Below are positions 27,671-36,837 of a DNA stretch of 64,000 nt, piece after piece; the first letter of the stretch is position 1, and every line of letters begins with the position of its first letter. The translations under genes were made by a program, and so were the position numbers. Where the stretch lies: the NCBI GenBank assembly GCA_902760865.1, contig CACWID010000003.1, positions 176,526-240,525 of the forward strand. Reading direction: 5' to 3'. The notes under the pieces are model-generated. The model did no database searches, had not been told where the DNA came from, and saw only the letters and a program-made list of their open reading frames with translations. This DNA is from an uncultured Bacteroidales bacterium. Its GTDB lineage: Bacteria; Bacteroidota; Bacteroidia; Bacteroidales; Muribaculaceae.

Positions 27671-28019
27671 TAAGTATTAAATTGTGAATTCAAATTAAGT
27701 GATATCTTGTCAATACATCATTGTGCATTGCAAAGGTAAAAATAAGTATTGCTAAGCACTTCATTTTCTCATTTTTTCAGTTATTTGGATAAATCGTTCT
27801 CGCTCGGCACAACACGTCGGCATCGTGCAGCGAGGCAATCGTGTTTAGGCAATTCCACTTGATAAACTGCGTGGTTGTCGGGAGATACGATGTACCATTC
27901 GAGCAGTGATGTTTTTTTCATCGGAGAATTCAAGATAAATTGTTATTTTATGTGATAGATTGCAGAAAAAATGTAACTTTGCATCACAAAACCTAATAAA
28001 CAACTTAACTTTATTACAA
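27671..28019. other. Divergent spacer before the C10 peptidase gene
   Basis: Contains the minus-strand -7 box TACCTTTG (27731-27738) and the plus-strand -7 box TAACTTTG (27974-27981, 38 bp before the peptidase ATG). Nothing else is recognised. Confidence 0.55.
27974..27981 (+). promoter_or_regulatory. -7 box of the C10 peptidase gene
   Basis: TAACTTTG with only a weak TGTG at the -33 position. TSS would be about 27988, giving a leader of about 30 nt. Confidence 0.55.
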
Positions 28020-31000
28020 ATGAAAAGGACATATCTACTATTCACCTGCGTGCTGGCTGCATTGATGATGACAGCCGCGCAATTCTCACAGGAGCAGGCA
28101 AAACAGACTGCAAAACAGTTTGTGGAACAAAAGGTCGACAAAATTGCCTCGATCAGTGACATTAAGGTATTGCCTATCGGGCAAGCACGGTCATTTGCAG
28201 CTAACAATGACTGTGAGGTGATGGCCTATGCTGTAAACCTGGGCAATAATGATGGCTTTGTGCTGGTTGTTGGCAATGACGAGAGCAATGATATCCTCGG
28301 CTATTGTGACCACGGCACTTTTGACGAGCAGCAGATGCCGACCAACATGCGGTCGTGGCTTGAAAGTTACATGGCCTGCGCCGCTGCCGTCAAGGATGTA
28401 AATACCGCTCGCTCACTTCGCTCGGCACCTGGTGTCCCGACCAAGACACCCATTGCGCCATTGCTCAAGTGCCAGTGGAACCAAGACGCTCCCTACAATG
28501 ACCAGTGCCCGGTGATTGACGGCCAGCATTGTGCCACAGGTTGCACCAACACGGCAATGGCCCAGGTGATGTTCTATCACAAGTGGCCCGCAGGGACTAC
28601 AGCTACCATCCCCAGCTATATCCCCAACAACAGTGGAGGCACCAACTACCCCACTCTGCCGGCCCTTGAGCCCACAACCTTCGACTGGAGCAAGATGTAT
28701 CCTACCTACAAGAATGGCGAAGACGGCACCGAGGTGGCCCGTTTGTTTAAATATCTGGGCACGGCATCACTCACCAATTATGGTAAAGAGAGTGGCGCGA
28801 CAGGCTATAATGCATTGCTGGGCATCATCAAGTATTTTGATTACGATGCCAGTGCAAGCACCGTGTGGCGTCGCCAGCGCAGCTACAACGAGTGGGTTGA
28901 TATGCTCTATGCCGAGCTCCAGGCCAAGCGTCCGGTGATGTTCAGCGGCACCACGCCTGATGGAGCACACTCGTTTGTCGTTGACGGATATATGGAGGAA
29001 GACTTATTCCATGTGAACTGGGGCTGGGGCGGCTATAGCGACGGCTATTACAGAGTGCTGCTCATGGACCCTAACGAGCAAGGCATCGGTGGCAGCCCGA
29101 ACAACGACAACTACTCCATGGATCAGGTTGCATTCTTTGGGGTCAAGCCCAATGAAGGCGGAACGGCAACGCCCTCCAAGCTGGCGGTGCTGACCAACTG
29201 GCTGCTTTATGATGCTCAAGGCACCTACACCTATGACACGCAAGGCTGGGAAAGCACCAGTCCCTTCTTCGAGGATGAAGGCTATCTTGTCTATGCGGTG
29301 ATCGACTGCCATTCTTTTAATCCAGTTACAGGCGAGTTTGACCTCGGATGCCGGCTTGTGAAAGATGACGGCAGTGTGACAAGGGACTATCCTTGGGATG
29401 TTTCTGCCAAATTCATTCCCAATACCAGATGTGATGACCTTAAAAAGGACATGCACATCAATCCCATTGCCGATCCCGGATTAACCGACGGTGACTACAA
29501 GATGTATTTCATCAGCAAGCTGAAGACCTCCGACACGTGGCAAGTGGATGAGGGCAGCGAAAATCATTACATGAAGATTCATCTGGACCATGCCCACAAT
29601 AATCTCACTGCCACGGCCGTGTCAAACGAGGCGAAACTGAGTGTGGAGGAGGTGAAATTCCGAACCACGACGCCCACTGTCGGAATACCTTGCGAACTGA
29701 TGGTCACCGTGAAGAACGATGGCCCTGTTGCCTATCACGGTGACTTGGGCATCACCCAAGATGATGGATGGCTGGATGCCATAGGCTGTGACGTGGAGCC
29801 GGGACAGAGCATCGACGTCGGCCTCTCGTTCAAGCCCAAGAAGGCCGGTGACATGAAGTACTATGTGCAAGACAACCTAAACTTTGTTCTGTACACTGGA
29901 ACCATGTCTATCGCCGAGATTAACCAGAGCAGCAACTGCGACCTCACCATCACTCACCAGGTCACCAATGCCGTGGGCACCGAGATTGCCGCTCCCAAGG
30001 CAAAGCTTGACCTCACTGTCACCAACAACAGCGACCAAGATTACTATGGGGCAATCTACATCTACTGCTATAGTTACACCGGTGACGAGGCCGAAATGGA
30101 ACACACATCCTCTCCTGAGACTATCCCTGCCCACCAGACTGTGGTGCTGCACCGCGAGTCGCCCGAGCTTGCTGAAGGCGGACGCTACCGCTTCTCTACC
30201 ATGTATATCAGAAATGGAGCCGAGATAGAACAAGACATACCAGAGGTTGACTACACAACGGTGCCTTTCTACTATACCTACGATGCCGAGGGCAAGGAAA
30301 GCACCAAACGCGCAACTGCCATTCTGCAGCCCGACGCAACGGAGTGTGCCATCGACGTGAGTGTAGCTCCCGAGGTGACAAGCGTCATCACAAGCGCCAA
30401 TCCTAACCTGATCATCATTGCGTCGGATGACAGCCCCCTCGCGGGCGACAACGTCGTTAAGAACCTGCAGGCCCAGAACATCAAGCTCATCGACGGGTAT
30501 CCATTCTTCACGCCAATTGATTTCAAGGCTCAGCACGTCAGCTACACACGCACTCCCGAGCGCTACTTCGACATCAAGAACGACAAGGGCTGGACCACTT
30601 TGGCCCTCCCGTTTGCCGCGACAAGTTGCCACGCCACCATCAACGGAGTTGACACGCCGCTCAGATGGTACACCGACGACAGCGATGGCGAGTTGATGGT
30701 CGTCTCCTTTAAGTATGAAAACGGCAGCGAACTGTTCTTTGGCTTTCCCGAAACCACATTGAACGCTTTCTATCCCTATCTGCTGGATGTTCCGTCAACA
30801 TTGAATGAAAACACGTCGCTCATGAACGTCCCCATAACATTCAGCGCCGACAATGTAGACATGACTTTCCACAGCGCGGCCATTACCGGACTGGACTATA
30901 AGATGAAAAGCACCATGTCGCCCATCAAGGAAGAGAAGGACATTTATGTCCTCAATAGCGATGGATCGGCCTTCGTGCTCGGCACCCACTCGGTGAGCCC

Positions 31001-31217
31001 CTTCCACGCCTTCTGCGTGCCCATAGGTTCACAGACCCCCGCCGACCAGTTGCTGATTAAACTCACCTTTGATACAACCCCAACAGGCGTCAGCGAGATT
31101 CTTGACAATAAGGCAAACGACCTGCAAGGTCCTTACTACAACATCAATGGACAGCGTGTGTCTAGACCTGGCAAGGGCATCTACATTGTCAACGGAAAGA
31201 AGGTTATAGTTATGTAA
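28020..31217 (+). CDS. C10 (streptopain/SpeB-like) cysteine peptidase with long C-terminal region
   Basis: A secreted protease of 1065 residues; the start is ATG 28020 (MKRTYLLFTCVLAALMM), since the upstream TTG extension lies in the promoter leader. After the signal peptide a Spi-like prodomain (QEQAKQTAKQFVEQK ... GFVLVVGND) is followed by the catalytic domain. The active site is Cys175 in CATGCTNTAMAQ and His317 in DGAHSFVVDGY, with HVNWGWGGYSDGYY after it. About 700 residues of Ig-like and beta-rich domains follow. The last 40 residues (YYNINGQRVSRPGKGIYIVNGKKVIV in short: NGQRV, GKGIYIVNGKK) look like a type IX secretion-type sorting tail. Substrate is unknown; host or microbial protein digestion is inferred. 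Confidence 0.9.
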   Translation: MKRTYLLFTCVLAALMMTAAQFSQEQAKQTAKQFVEQKVDKIASISDIKVLPIGQARSFAANNDCEVMAYAVNLGNNDGFVLVVGNDESNDILGYCDHGTFDEQQMPTNMRSWLESYMACAAAVKDVNTARSLRSAPGVPTKTPIAPLLKCQWNQDAPYNDQCPVIDGQHCATGCTNTAMAQVMFYHKWPAGTTATIPSYIPNNSGGTNYPTLPALEPTTFDWSKMYPTYKNGEDGTEVARLFKYLGTASLTNYGKESGATGYNALLGIIKYFDYDASASTVWRRQRSYNEWVDMLYAELQAKRPVMFSGTTPDGAHSFVVDGYMEEDLFHVNWGWGGYSDGYYRVLLMDPNEQGIGGSPNNDNYSMDQVAFFGVKPNEGGTATPSKLAVLTNWLLYDAQGTYTYDTQGWESTSPFFEDEGYLVYAVIDCHSFNPVTGEFDLGCRLVKDDGSVTRDYPWDVSAKFIPNTRCDDLKKDMHINPIADPGLTDGDYKMYFISKLKTSDTWQVDEGSENHYMKIHLDHAHNNLTATAVSNEAKLSVEEVKFRTTTPTVGIPCELMVTVKNDGPVAYHGDLGITQDDGWLDAIGCDVEPGQSIDVGLSFKPKKAGDMKYYVQDNLNFVLYTGTMSIAEINQSSNCDLTITHQVTNAVGTEIAAPKAKLDLTVTNNSDQDYYGAIYIYCYSYTGDEAEMEHTSSPETIPAHQTVVLHRESPELAEGGRYRFSTMYIRNGAEIEQDIPEVDYTTVPFYYTYDAEGKESTKRATAILQPDATECAIDVSVAPEVTSVITSANPNLIIIASDDSPLAGDNVVKNLQAQNIKLIDGYPFFTPIDFKAQHVSYTRTPERYFDIKNDKGWTTLALPFAATSCHATINGVDTPLRWYTDDSDGELMVVSFKYENGSELFFGFPETTLNAFYPYLLDVPSTLNENTSLMNVPITFSADNVDMTFHSAAITGLDYKMKSTMSPIKEEKDIYVLNSDGSAFVLGTHSVSPFHAFCVPIGSQTPADQLLIKLTFDTTPTGVSEILDNKANDLQGPYYNINGQRVSRPGKGIYIVNGKKVIVM

Positions 31218-31252
31218 CCGACAGATATAGCAAATACTTTTGGAGAAGTGAG

Positions 31253-31285
31253 GATGAGTCATAATTCAGTTATGGCTCATCTTCT
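31253..31285 (+). terminator. Hairpin terminator of the C10 peptidase gene
   Basis: GATGAGTCAT/ATGGCTCATC stem (one G-T pair) with loop AATTCAGTT, followed by TTCTTT. It is closely similar in loop and inner stem to the terminator at 26417-26455. Confidence 0.65.
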
Positions 31286-31401
31286 TTAATAACCGTTGCT
31301 GCTGTTATAACGTGCAATCACACGATGACCTTTTTGAATAAAAATGGTTGGAGAGAATCCAGAAAAAAACCAAACCGCCAAGGTGTTTTACAAATTAGTG
31401 C

Positions 31402-31409
31402 TATATTTG
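31402..31409 (+). promoter_or_regulatory. -7 box before the SDR gene
   Basis: TATATTTG, 56 bp before ATG 31466; no clear -33. Confidence 0.45.
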
Positions 31410-31465
31410 TTCCGGCATTAAAGATGTTCAATAGACCACAATAACGGATATTAAGCAGTTATACA

Positions 31466-32173
31466 ATGGATTTCAAGGATAAAGTTGTCGTCGTGACAGG
31501 CGGGGCGCAGGGAATAGGACGTTGCATCGCCGATGAATTTCAACAGGCGGGCGCACACGTCTGCGTGATTGACAAGCAGCAGGGGGACCACTTCGTGGGT
31601 GATATCGCCGACAAGCAGGTACTGGAGCGGTTTGCCCGGGAGGTCATCAACAAATATGGCCGAGTGGATTGTCTCATCAATAATGCCCTGCCGCTGATGA
31701 AGGGAATCGACGAGTGCAGTTATGAGGAGTTCCAGTATGCCTTGAGCGTCGGCGTTACCGCCCCGTTCTACCTGTGCAAACTCTTCTCTCCCTATTTTGC
31801 CCAAGGGGCTGCCATCGTGAACATCTCCTCCTCGCGTGACCGCATGAGCCAACCCCAGACCGAGAGCTACACGGCCGCCAAGGGCGGTATTGCCGCCCTG
31901 ACCCATGCGCTGGCCGTCAGCCTTGCAGGTCGCGTGAGGGTCAATTCCATCTCTCCGGGCTGGATAGACACGGCCTATACGGTCTTTCAAGGGCCCGATG
32001 CCACACAGCAACCCGCCGGGCGCGTGGGCAATCCCATGGACATTGCCAACATGGTGATGTACCTCTGTTCCGACAAGGCAGACTTCATCACGGGCGAGAA
32101 CATCTGCATCGACGGCGGCATGACCCGCCAGATGATTTACCATGGCGATCATGGCTGGAAGTTAGAGCAATAA
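31466..32173 (+). CDS. Short-chain dehydrogenase/reductase
   Basis: A 235-residue NAD(P)-dependent oxidoreductase. The Rossmann motif is VTGGAQGIGRCIADEF at the N-terminus, with NN(A) in LINNALPL, catalytic Ser in VNISSSRD, and Tyr-Lys in SYTAAKGG (YxxxK). The C-terminal ITGENICIDGGM is typical of the classical family. It is followed 17 bp later by a lactonase-like gene, so the pair may oxidise a sugar to a lactone and open it. The substrate is not readable. Confidence 0.9.
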   Translation: MDFKDKVVVVTGGAQGIGRCIADEFQQAGAHVCVIDKQQGDHFVGDIADKQVLERFAREVINKYGRVDCLINNALPLMKGIDECSYEEFQYALSVGVTAPFYLCKLFSPYFAQGAAIVNISSSRDRMSQPQTESYTAAKGGIAALTHALAVSLAGRVRVNSISPGWIDTAYTVFQGPDATQQPAGRVGNPMDIANMVMYLCSDKADFITGENICIDGGMTRQMIYHGDHGWKLEQ

Positions 32174-32190
32174 GATAAAACGAATCATAT

Positions 32191-33270
32191 ATGAAACTGA
32201 AGAGTGTATTGATCATGTTGTTGTCCTTCATCGGTATTGTGCAAGCCCAAGAGGCGCGAATGATGTTTGTCGGGACATATACCGACGGCGGCAGCAAGGG
32301 CGTCTATTCTTATCGGTTCAATCAGGAGACCGGCGAAGCCAAGCTTCGGGATTCTCTGGAGATGACTAATCCGTCCTACTTGACCCTATCTCGGGACGCA
32401 CGACTGATATATGTAGTCAGCGAGACCCATGACGACAAGGCATCACTCAACATCGTCAGAATAACCGAGAACGGCGGAATGCGCCTTATCGATACGGCTC
32501 CGACCGAGGGTATGGACCCGTGTTATGTGGCAACCAATGGCGACCTGGCCATCACCGCCAATTACTCAGGAGGCACGATGAGCGTGTTCAGGCTGGAACA
32601 GTGCGGAACACTTGCCAAGCTCGCCACGAAATTCCCGGGAGCGACAGGTGGTCCCGACCCGGCACGACAGCAGGCACCCCACGTTCACTGTGCCTGCTTC
32701 ACACCCGACGGGAAATATGTGCTGGCCACGGACTTCAGCGCAGACCGTATCCTGTCGTTCCGCATCGAGGGGCAAAATGTAATAGACAACGGCGTGGCCG
32801 CTTATGTCAGCGCAGATTCCGGACCTCGCCACCTGACATTCAGCAACGATGGCCGTTTTGCCTATCTGATGAGTGAACTATCGGGCAAGGTGACGGTATT
32901 CGCCTATCACGAAGGCCGGTTAGAGGCGCTCCAGGAAATCGTCTCGGATAGCGTGGAGGCAAGAGGCGGAGCAGATATACATCTGAGTCCCGACGGCAGA
33001 TTTCTGTATTCCAGCAATCGTCTGAAAGCCGAGGGCATCGCCATCTTTGCCGTCGATAGCGAGACAGGGCTACTCACGCGCATCGGATACCAGCCCACAG
33101 CAGCCCATCCCCGCATGTTCAACATCACGCCCAACGGCCGTTTCCTGCTGTGCTGCTGCCGCGACAGCAACAAAATCCAAGTCTTCCGGCGCGACGCCGA
33201 CACAGGACTCCTCACCGACACCCATCAAGACATCCTCCTCAGCCGCCCCGTCTGCGTCCAATTCTTCTAG
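32191..33270 (+). CDS. Exported lactonase-family seven-bladed propeller (6-phosphogluconolactonase type)
   Basis: A 359-residue protein of the YbhE/Pgl lactonase fold (PF10282). It has a signal peptide (to about GIVQAQE), unlike cytoplasmic Pgl. Repeating blade motifs include MFVGTYTDGGSKGVYSYRF, PSYLTLSRD, HVHCACFTPDGKYVLATD, GPRHLTFSNDGRFAYL and HPRMFNITPNGRFLL. A periplasmic location argues against phosphogluconolactone as the natural substrate; another sugar lactone is more likely. It is probably co-transcribed with the SDR upstream. Confidence 0.85.
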   Translation: MKLKSVLIMLLSFIGIVQAQEARMMFVGTYTDGGSKGVYSYRFNQETGEAKLRDSLEMTNPSYLTLSRDARLIYVVSETHDDKASLNIVRITENGGMRLIDTAPTEGMDPCYVATNGDLAITANYSGGTMSVFRLEQCGTLAKLATKFPGATGGPDPARQQAPHVHCACFTPDGKYVLATDFSADRILSFRIEGQNVIDNGVAAYVSADSGPRHLTFSNDGRFAYLMSELSGKVTVFAYHEGRLEALQEIVSDSVEARGGADIHLSPDGRFLYSSNRLKAEGIAIFAVDSETGLLTRIGYQPTAAHPRMFNITPNGRFLLCCCRDSNKIQVFRRDADTGLLTDTHQDILLSRPVCVQFF

Positions 33271-33280
33271 AGCGAGAAAA

Positions 33281-33300
33281 GGGGGATACAATGTACCCCC
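33281..33300 (-). terminator. Terminator between convergent genes
   Basis: GGGGG...CCCCC stem extended by TAC/GTA. On the minus strand it is followed by TTTTCTC, so it ends the gene at 33367-33822 and may also slow transcripts of the lactonase gene. Confidence 0.55.
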
Positions 33301-33366
33301 CTCATGTAGTATGACAAGAATCTTCAACAGTTCTTACAAGCTGTCAATCACCTATTAATTGCCAAG

Positions 33367-33822
33367 TCACTTCTTCTGGATCCAGAGGTCGTAGTAGCGG
33401 GATTCGCCTTGGCCGAAGTTGCCGCCGGTGGACTTGAGTTTCCACTTCGAGACGTCGGTCCAGGATTCACGCGGCAGCTCGGTTCCGCCAATGGTGATTG
33501 ACTTGATATATATATACATGGGCACTATCAGTTCTTCACGGTAGAGGCCATGCCATTCATGTTGCGACCACAGCAACTGGCTGGGAGCCAGAACGGCTAC
33601 GAGACAACTGTCGTCCTCGTGGTGAACTGTCAGGGTGTCATTCACCTGGATTGTATAACCGTGATAGTTCGATAACATAATTTCCTTGTAGAAGGTCACC
33701 TCTACGGTGTCCGTCGACATGTTGCGGATCTTGTACTCCACCGACGACAAGGGATCGCACGAGCACAACATCACTGTCGCCACGATGACTGCAAGCAAGG
33801 ATGTAAAGCCAGGAATTCTCAT
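33367..33822 (-). CDS. Hypothetical lipoprotein
   Basis: A 151-residue protein I do not recognise. It starts with a lipoprotein signal peptide ending VMLCSC, the second Cys (about residue 22) being the likely lipidated one. The mature part is beta-rich (YKIRNMSTDTVEVTFY, YTIQVNDTLTV) and resembles a small Ig-like or immunoglobulin-fold domain. It lies beside another small exported gene (33955-34404) with a gap of 130 bp. Confidence 0.65.
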   Translation of the reverse strand: MRIPGFTSLLAVIVATVMLCSCDPLSSVEYKIRNMSTDTVEVTFYKEIMLSNYHGYTIQVNDTLTVHHEDDSCLVAVLAPSQLLWSQHEWHGLYREELIVPMYIYIKSITIGGTELPRESWTDVSKWKLKSTGGNFGQGESRYYDLWIQKK

Positions 33823-33954
33823 CTTTATTTATAATGTATCTACATAATGTATCTACTGGGTAGTATAAATACAAATTACGCTAATCAAACGAAAGGCTGT
33901 CATGCATTTGTTTCGTTTTATTAGCGTAATCTGCTGTTATTGGCCAGTCTTGTA

Positions 33955-34404
33955 TCAGTCGATACCGTTCCTGTCCTTGTAGATGACCTTAGCCGCCTCG
34001 GCCACTATTTCGATGGGCGTTCCGGCAGGGATGATGCTCTCGGTCGAGGCCATGTCAGGATTGGAATACTGGTCGATGATGTTACCATCCTCGCTATAGA
34101 CCGACACCTGCACGATGTTGAATTTGTTCCAGTCGTCGGTGAACTTGTAGAGCGTGAGCTTATAGGCCACGGTCTGGTCATAACCACGGTCGCGGGTATA
34201 GTAGGCACGTGACTCGGGCAGGTCAAACGAGTTGCGTACCCACACGAGGAAGCTCTTCCCACGGTCAGATGTCGTAATATCAGGGTTCACAGCAAGTGTC
34301 TCTCCCCCATCAGACCAAACGGAAAACCAGTCGGCGGCATGAGCAGTGGGGGCAACAACAAACAGCGCCATCAGCGCTACCAGTGTCATAAAGAATTTCT
34401 TCAT
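33955..34404 (-). CDS. Small exported protein, possibly surface-adhesin E-like
   Basis: A 149-residue protein with a clear signal peptide (ending PTAHAAD). The mature part DWFSVWSDGGETLAVNPD, FLVWVRNSF, YKLTLYKF and ending IPAGTPIEIVAEAAKVIY recalls the small 'surface-adhesin protein E' group of periplasmic proteins. I am unsure of the family. Promoter at 34445-34478. Confidence 0.6.
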   Translation of the reverse strand: MKKFFMTLVALMALFVVAPTAHAADWFSVWSDGGETLAVNPDITTSDRGKSFLVWVRNSFDLPESRAYYTRDRGYDQTVAYKLTLYKFTDDWNKFNIVQVSVYSEDGNIIDQYSNPDMASTESIIPAGTPIEIVAEAAKVIYKDRNGID

Positions 34405-34444
34405 TGTCTATCGTAAATAATATTAAAACGTTTTACCTGGGCGG

Positions 34445-34478
34445 CAAAGGTATAAATAAATCATCAGATAACTGCAAA
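34445..34478 (-). promoter_or_regulatory. Promoter of the small exported protein gene
   Basis: TTTG at 34478-34475 and TACCTTTG at 34452-34445 on the minus strand, spaced 22 bp. Confidence 0.55.
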
Positions 34479-34577
34479 AAACGGGAAACTTTTGCTGCCT
34501 TAATACCGAAAATATATTCCAGAACTAATGATTTTTAGCAATCGTCAGATAAAAAAATTTAAATAATGTCTAAATTA

Positions 34578-34609
34578 TTTGCACAATTCAACCTAAAGGC
34601 ATACCTTTG
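34578..34609 (+). promoter_or_regulatory. Perfect Bacteroidetes promoter upstream of a short terminated transcript
   Basis: TTTG at 34578-34581, 20-bp spacer, TACCTTTG at 34602-34609. It matches the consensus spacing exactly. The next gene start is 300 bp away and an intrinsic terminator lies only about 30-60 bp downstream. Confidence 0.7.
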
Positions 34610-34615
34610 CACCAA

Positions 34616-34670
34616 TATGATACTTTTTTCCTAGCAAGGCAGCTTCGTCGTGAGACGAGGCGCTTTTTTT
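34616..34670 (+). ncRNA. Candidate small RNA of about 55 nt with intrinsic terminator
   Basis: From the predicted start about 34616, the transcript would end at the stem GCTTCGTC-GTGA-GACGAGGC (34642-34661) plus seven T residues (34664-34670). No known RNA family is recognised. It may be a free small RNA or an attenuated leader of the mutase gene, which however has its own promoter at 34828-34859. Confidence 0.45.
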
Positions 34671-34827
34671 ATCTGCACCAGTTCTTGAGCCACGGCGCCG
34701 TCTGGTTGATGACAGCCAATCATTTGACAAACTAACAGCATCTGACATCAATAGCAGGGACTACCGTGGCCAGAGAGACAAAAACGACCTACAAATCACC
34801 TATGATACAAACAAAAATGTTTTTTTG

Positions 34828-34859
34828 TTTGGCATTTCGCCCAATTTGTTCTAATTTTG
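34828..34859 (+). promoter_or_regulatory. Promoter of the phosphoglucomutase gene
   Basis: TTTG (34828-34831), 20-bp spacer, TAATTTTG (34852-34859): full consensus match. The leader would be about 45 nt. Confidence 0.7.
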
Positions 34860-34909
34860 TCAGTTTGAAAATAAACAATTAATCATCAACCTTATAAACC
34901 GAACCAAGT

Positions 34910-36661
34910 ATGTTTGACGAGAAATTATTACAGGAAGTGACCGCTAAGGCCCAGACGTGGCTCAGCGAGAGTTATGATGAGCAGACACGCGCCGAGGTGC
35001 AGGCAATGCTCGATGCAGAGGACAAGACCGAACTTGTGGAGTCGTTCTACAAGATCCTCGAGTTTGGAACCGGTGGCCTGCGCGGCATCATGGGTGCTGG
35101 CTGCAACCGCATGAACATCTACACGGTGGGCAGCGCCACTCAAGGTCTTGCCAACTACCTGAAAGAGGCGTTCAAGGACCTTCCTCAGATTTCGGTTGTC
35201 GTTGGTCACGACGTGCGCAACAACAGCCGCCTGTTTGCCGAGACGGTTGCCAATATCTTCAGTGCCAACGGTATCAAGGTGTATTTGTTTGAGGGTCCCC
35301 GCCCCACTCCCGAAGTCAGCTATGCCATCCGTCGCCTGGGCTGCCAGAGCGGTGTGAACATCACGGCTTCGCACAACCCCAAGATCTACAACGGCTACAA
35401 GGCCTACTGGGACGACGGTGCCCAGGTTGTTGCTCCCCACGACGTGAACATCATCAAGAACGTCAATGCCATCGAGGACGTCCGTGACATCAAGTTCAAC
35501 GGCAACCCCGACCTGATCCAGATCATCGGCGAGGATGTTGACGCTCCCTACATCGAGGACATCTACTCCCTCTCGCTCAACCCCGAGGTCAACAAGAAGT
35601 ACCACGACATGAAGATCGTCTATACGCCCATTCACGGCGTAGGTCGTTACATGGTGCCCCGCTCGATCGAGCGCTGGGGATTTGACAACATCATCCACGT
35701 GCCCGAGCAGGACGTGATGAGCGGCGACTTCCCCACTGTGGATTCTCCCAACCCCGAGATGCCCAGCGCCATGGCCATGGCTATCAAGAAGGCCGAGGAA
35801 GTGGATGCCGACGTGGTACTCGCCAGTGACCCCGACGCCGACCGCATCGGCCTGGTCATCAAGAACACCAAGGGCAAATATGAGCTCGTGAACGGTAACC
35901 AGATCCAGATCATCTTCCTCTACTACCTGATGGTCCGCAACCGCGAGTTGGGCCGCCTGACCGGCGACGAGTACATCGTCAAGACCATCGTTACCAGCGA
36001 GACCATCGCCAAGATTGCCCGCAAGGAGAACATCAAGATGTTTGACTGCTTCACCGGCTTCAAGTGGATCGCTACCGTGATGCGCGAGATGGAAGGCAAG
36101 GGACGCTACCTGGGCGGTGGCGAGGAGAGCTACGGCTTCTTGCCCGAGACGTTCGTTCGTGACAAGGACGCTGTTTCGTCCATCCCCCTGATGTGCGAGA
36201 TCGCAGCCTGGGCCAAGGACAAGGGCATGACCCTCAACGACTTGTTCATCGACCTGTACATCCACTACGGCTACAGCAAGGAGCGCGGCATCAGCGTCGT
36301 TCGCCCCGGTAAGAGTGGCGCCGACGAGATTGCACGGATGATGGTCAACTTCCGTGAGAACCCGCAGCAGACCATCGACGGCTCGCCCGTGGTACTCATC
36401 AAGGACTTCTTGAAACTCGAACAGCGCGACATGCGCACCGGCGAGGTGACCAAACTCGTCATGCCCGCCACCAGCAACGTGCTGCAGTACTACACCGAGG
36501 ACGGCACCAAGGTATCCATCCGTCCCTCGGGCACCGAGCCCAAGATCAAGTTCTACATCGAAGTGCATGACACCCTCGACAAGAAGGAGAACTACGACGC
36601 CAAGAACGAATGGGCCGACGCCAAGATCGACCGCATCTGCGAGTCCCTCGGCATCGCCTGA
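34910..36661 (+). CDS. pgm: Phosphoglucomutase/phosphomannomutase
   Basis: A 583-residue alpha-D-phosphohexomutase that interconverts glucose-1-P and glucose-6-P (and/or the mannose pair). The phosphoserine is S154 in ITASHNPKIYNG, the Mg loop is DPDADR, the sugar loop GGEESYGF, and the phosphate-binding loop RPSGTEPK. The length suits the long bacterial phospho-sugar mutase group. It would process glucose-1-P from GH94 and mannose-1-P from GH130, although it is not linked to that locus. The specificity between glucose and mannose cannot be read. Confidence 0.93.
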   Translation: MFDEKLLQEVTAKAQTWLSESYDEQTRAEVQAMLDAEDKTELVESFYKILEFGTGGLRGIMGAGCNRMNIYTVGSATQGLANYLKEAFKDLPQISVVVGHDVRNNSRLFAETVANIFSANGIKVYLFEGPRPTPEVSYAIRRLGCQSGVNITASHNPKIYNGYKAYWDDGAQVVAPHDVNIIKNVNAIEDVRDIKFNGNPDLIQIIGEDVDAPYIEDIYSLSLNPEVNKKYHDMKIVYTPIHGVGRYMVPRSIERWGFDNIIHVPEQDVMSGDFPTVDSPNPEMPSAMAMAIKKAEEVDADVVLASDPDADRIGLVIKNTKGKYELVNGNQIQIIFLYYLMVRNRELGRLTGDEYIVKTIVTSETIAKIARKENIKMFDCFTGFKWIATVMREMEGKGRYLGGGEESYGFLPETFVRDKDAVSSIPLMCEIAAWAKDKGMTLNDLFIDLYIHYGYSKERGISVVRPGKSGADEIARMMVNFRENPQQTIDGSPVVLIKDFLKLEQRDMRTGEVTKLVMPATSNVLQYYTEDGTKVSIRPSGTEPKIKFYIEVHDTLDKKENYDAKNEWADAKIDRICESLGIA

Positions 36662-36663
36662 TG

Positions 36664-36783
36664 AGTTAGGAGTTAGGAGTTAGAAGTTAGAAGTTATTGG
36701 CTGCTAAATTCACAGACTAACAGCTAATGGCTAACAGCTAAAGGCTAACGGCAACAGCTAACAGCTAATGGCTAAAGGCTAAC
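36664..36783. repeat. GTTAGGA/GCTAANN heptamer repeat spacer
   Basis: Left arm: five GTTAGGA/GTTAGAA heptamers (36664-36696). Centre TTATTGGCTG. Right arm: many GCTAACA, GCTAATG, GCTAAAG heptamers (36716-36783). It follows the mutase stop codon directly, as in the mannan-locus spacers. Confidence 0.8.
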
Positions 36784-36837
36784 AAAGTAAACCATTAATA
36801 TCAACCAAATAACAAACAATTTTAAAAACAACATTTT

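Larger units (their letters stand above)
34405..34909. other. Divergent spacer with three promoters
   Basis: Holds the minus promoter at 34445-34478, the small-RNA unit 34578-34670 and the mutase promoter 34828-34859. The stretch 34671-34820 shows nothing recognisable. Confidence 0.6.

Noticed and set aside
34928-36568. 546-residue minus-strand ORF opposite phosphoglucomutase
   Set aside because: It is antisense to a fully conserved enzyme, and its composition (rich in Val, Gly, His, Leu) is that of a reverse-frame shadow with no family motif.
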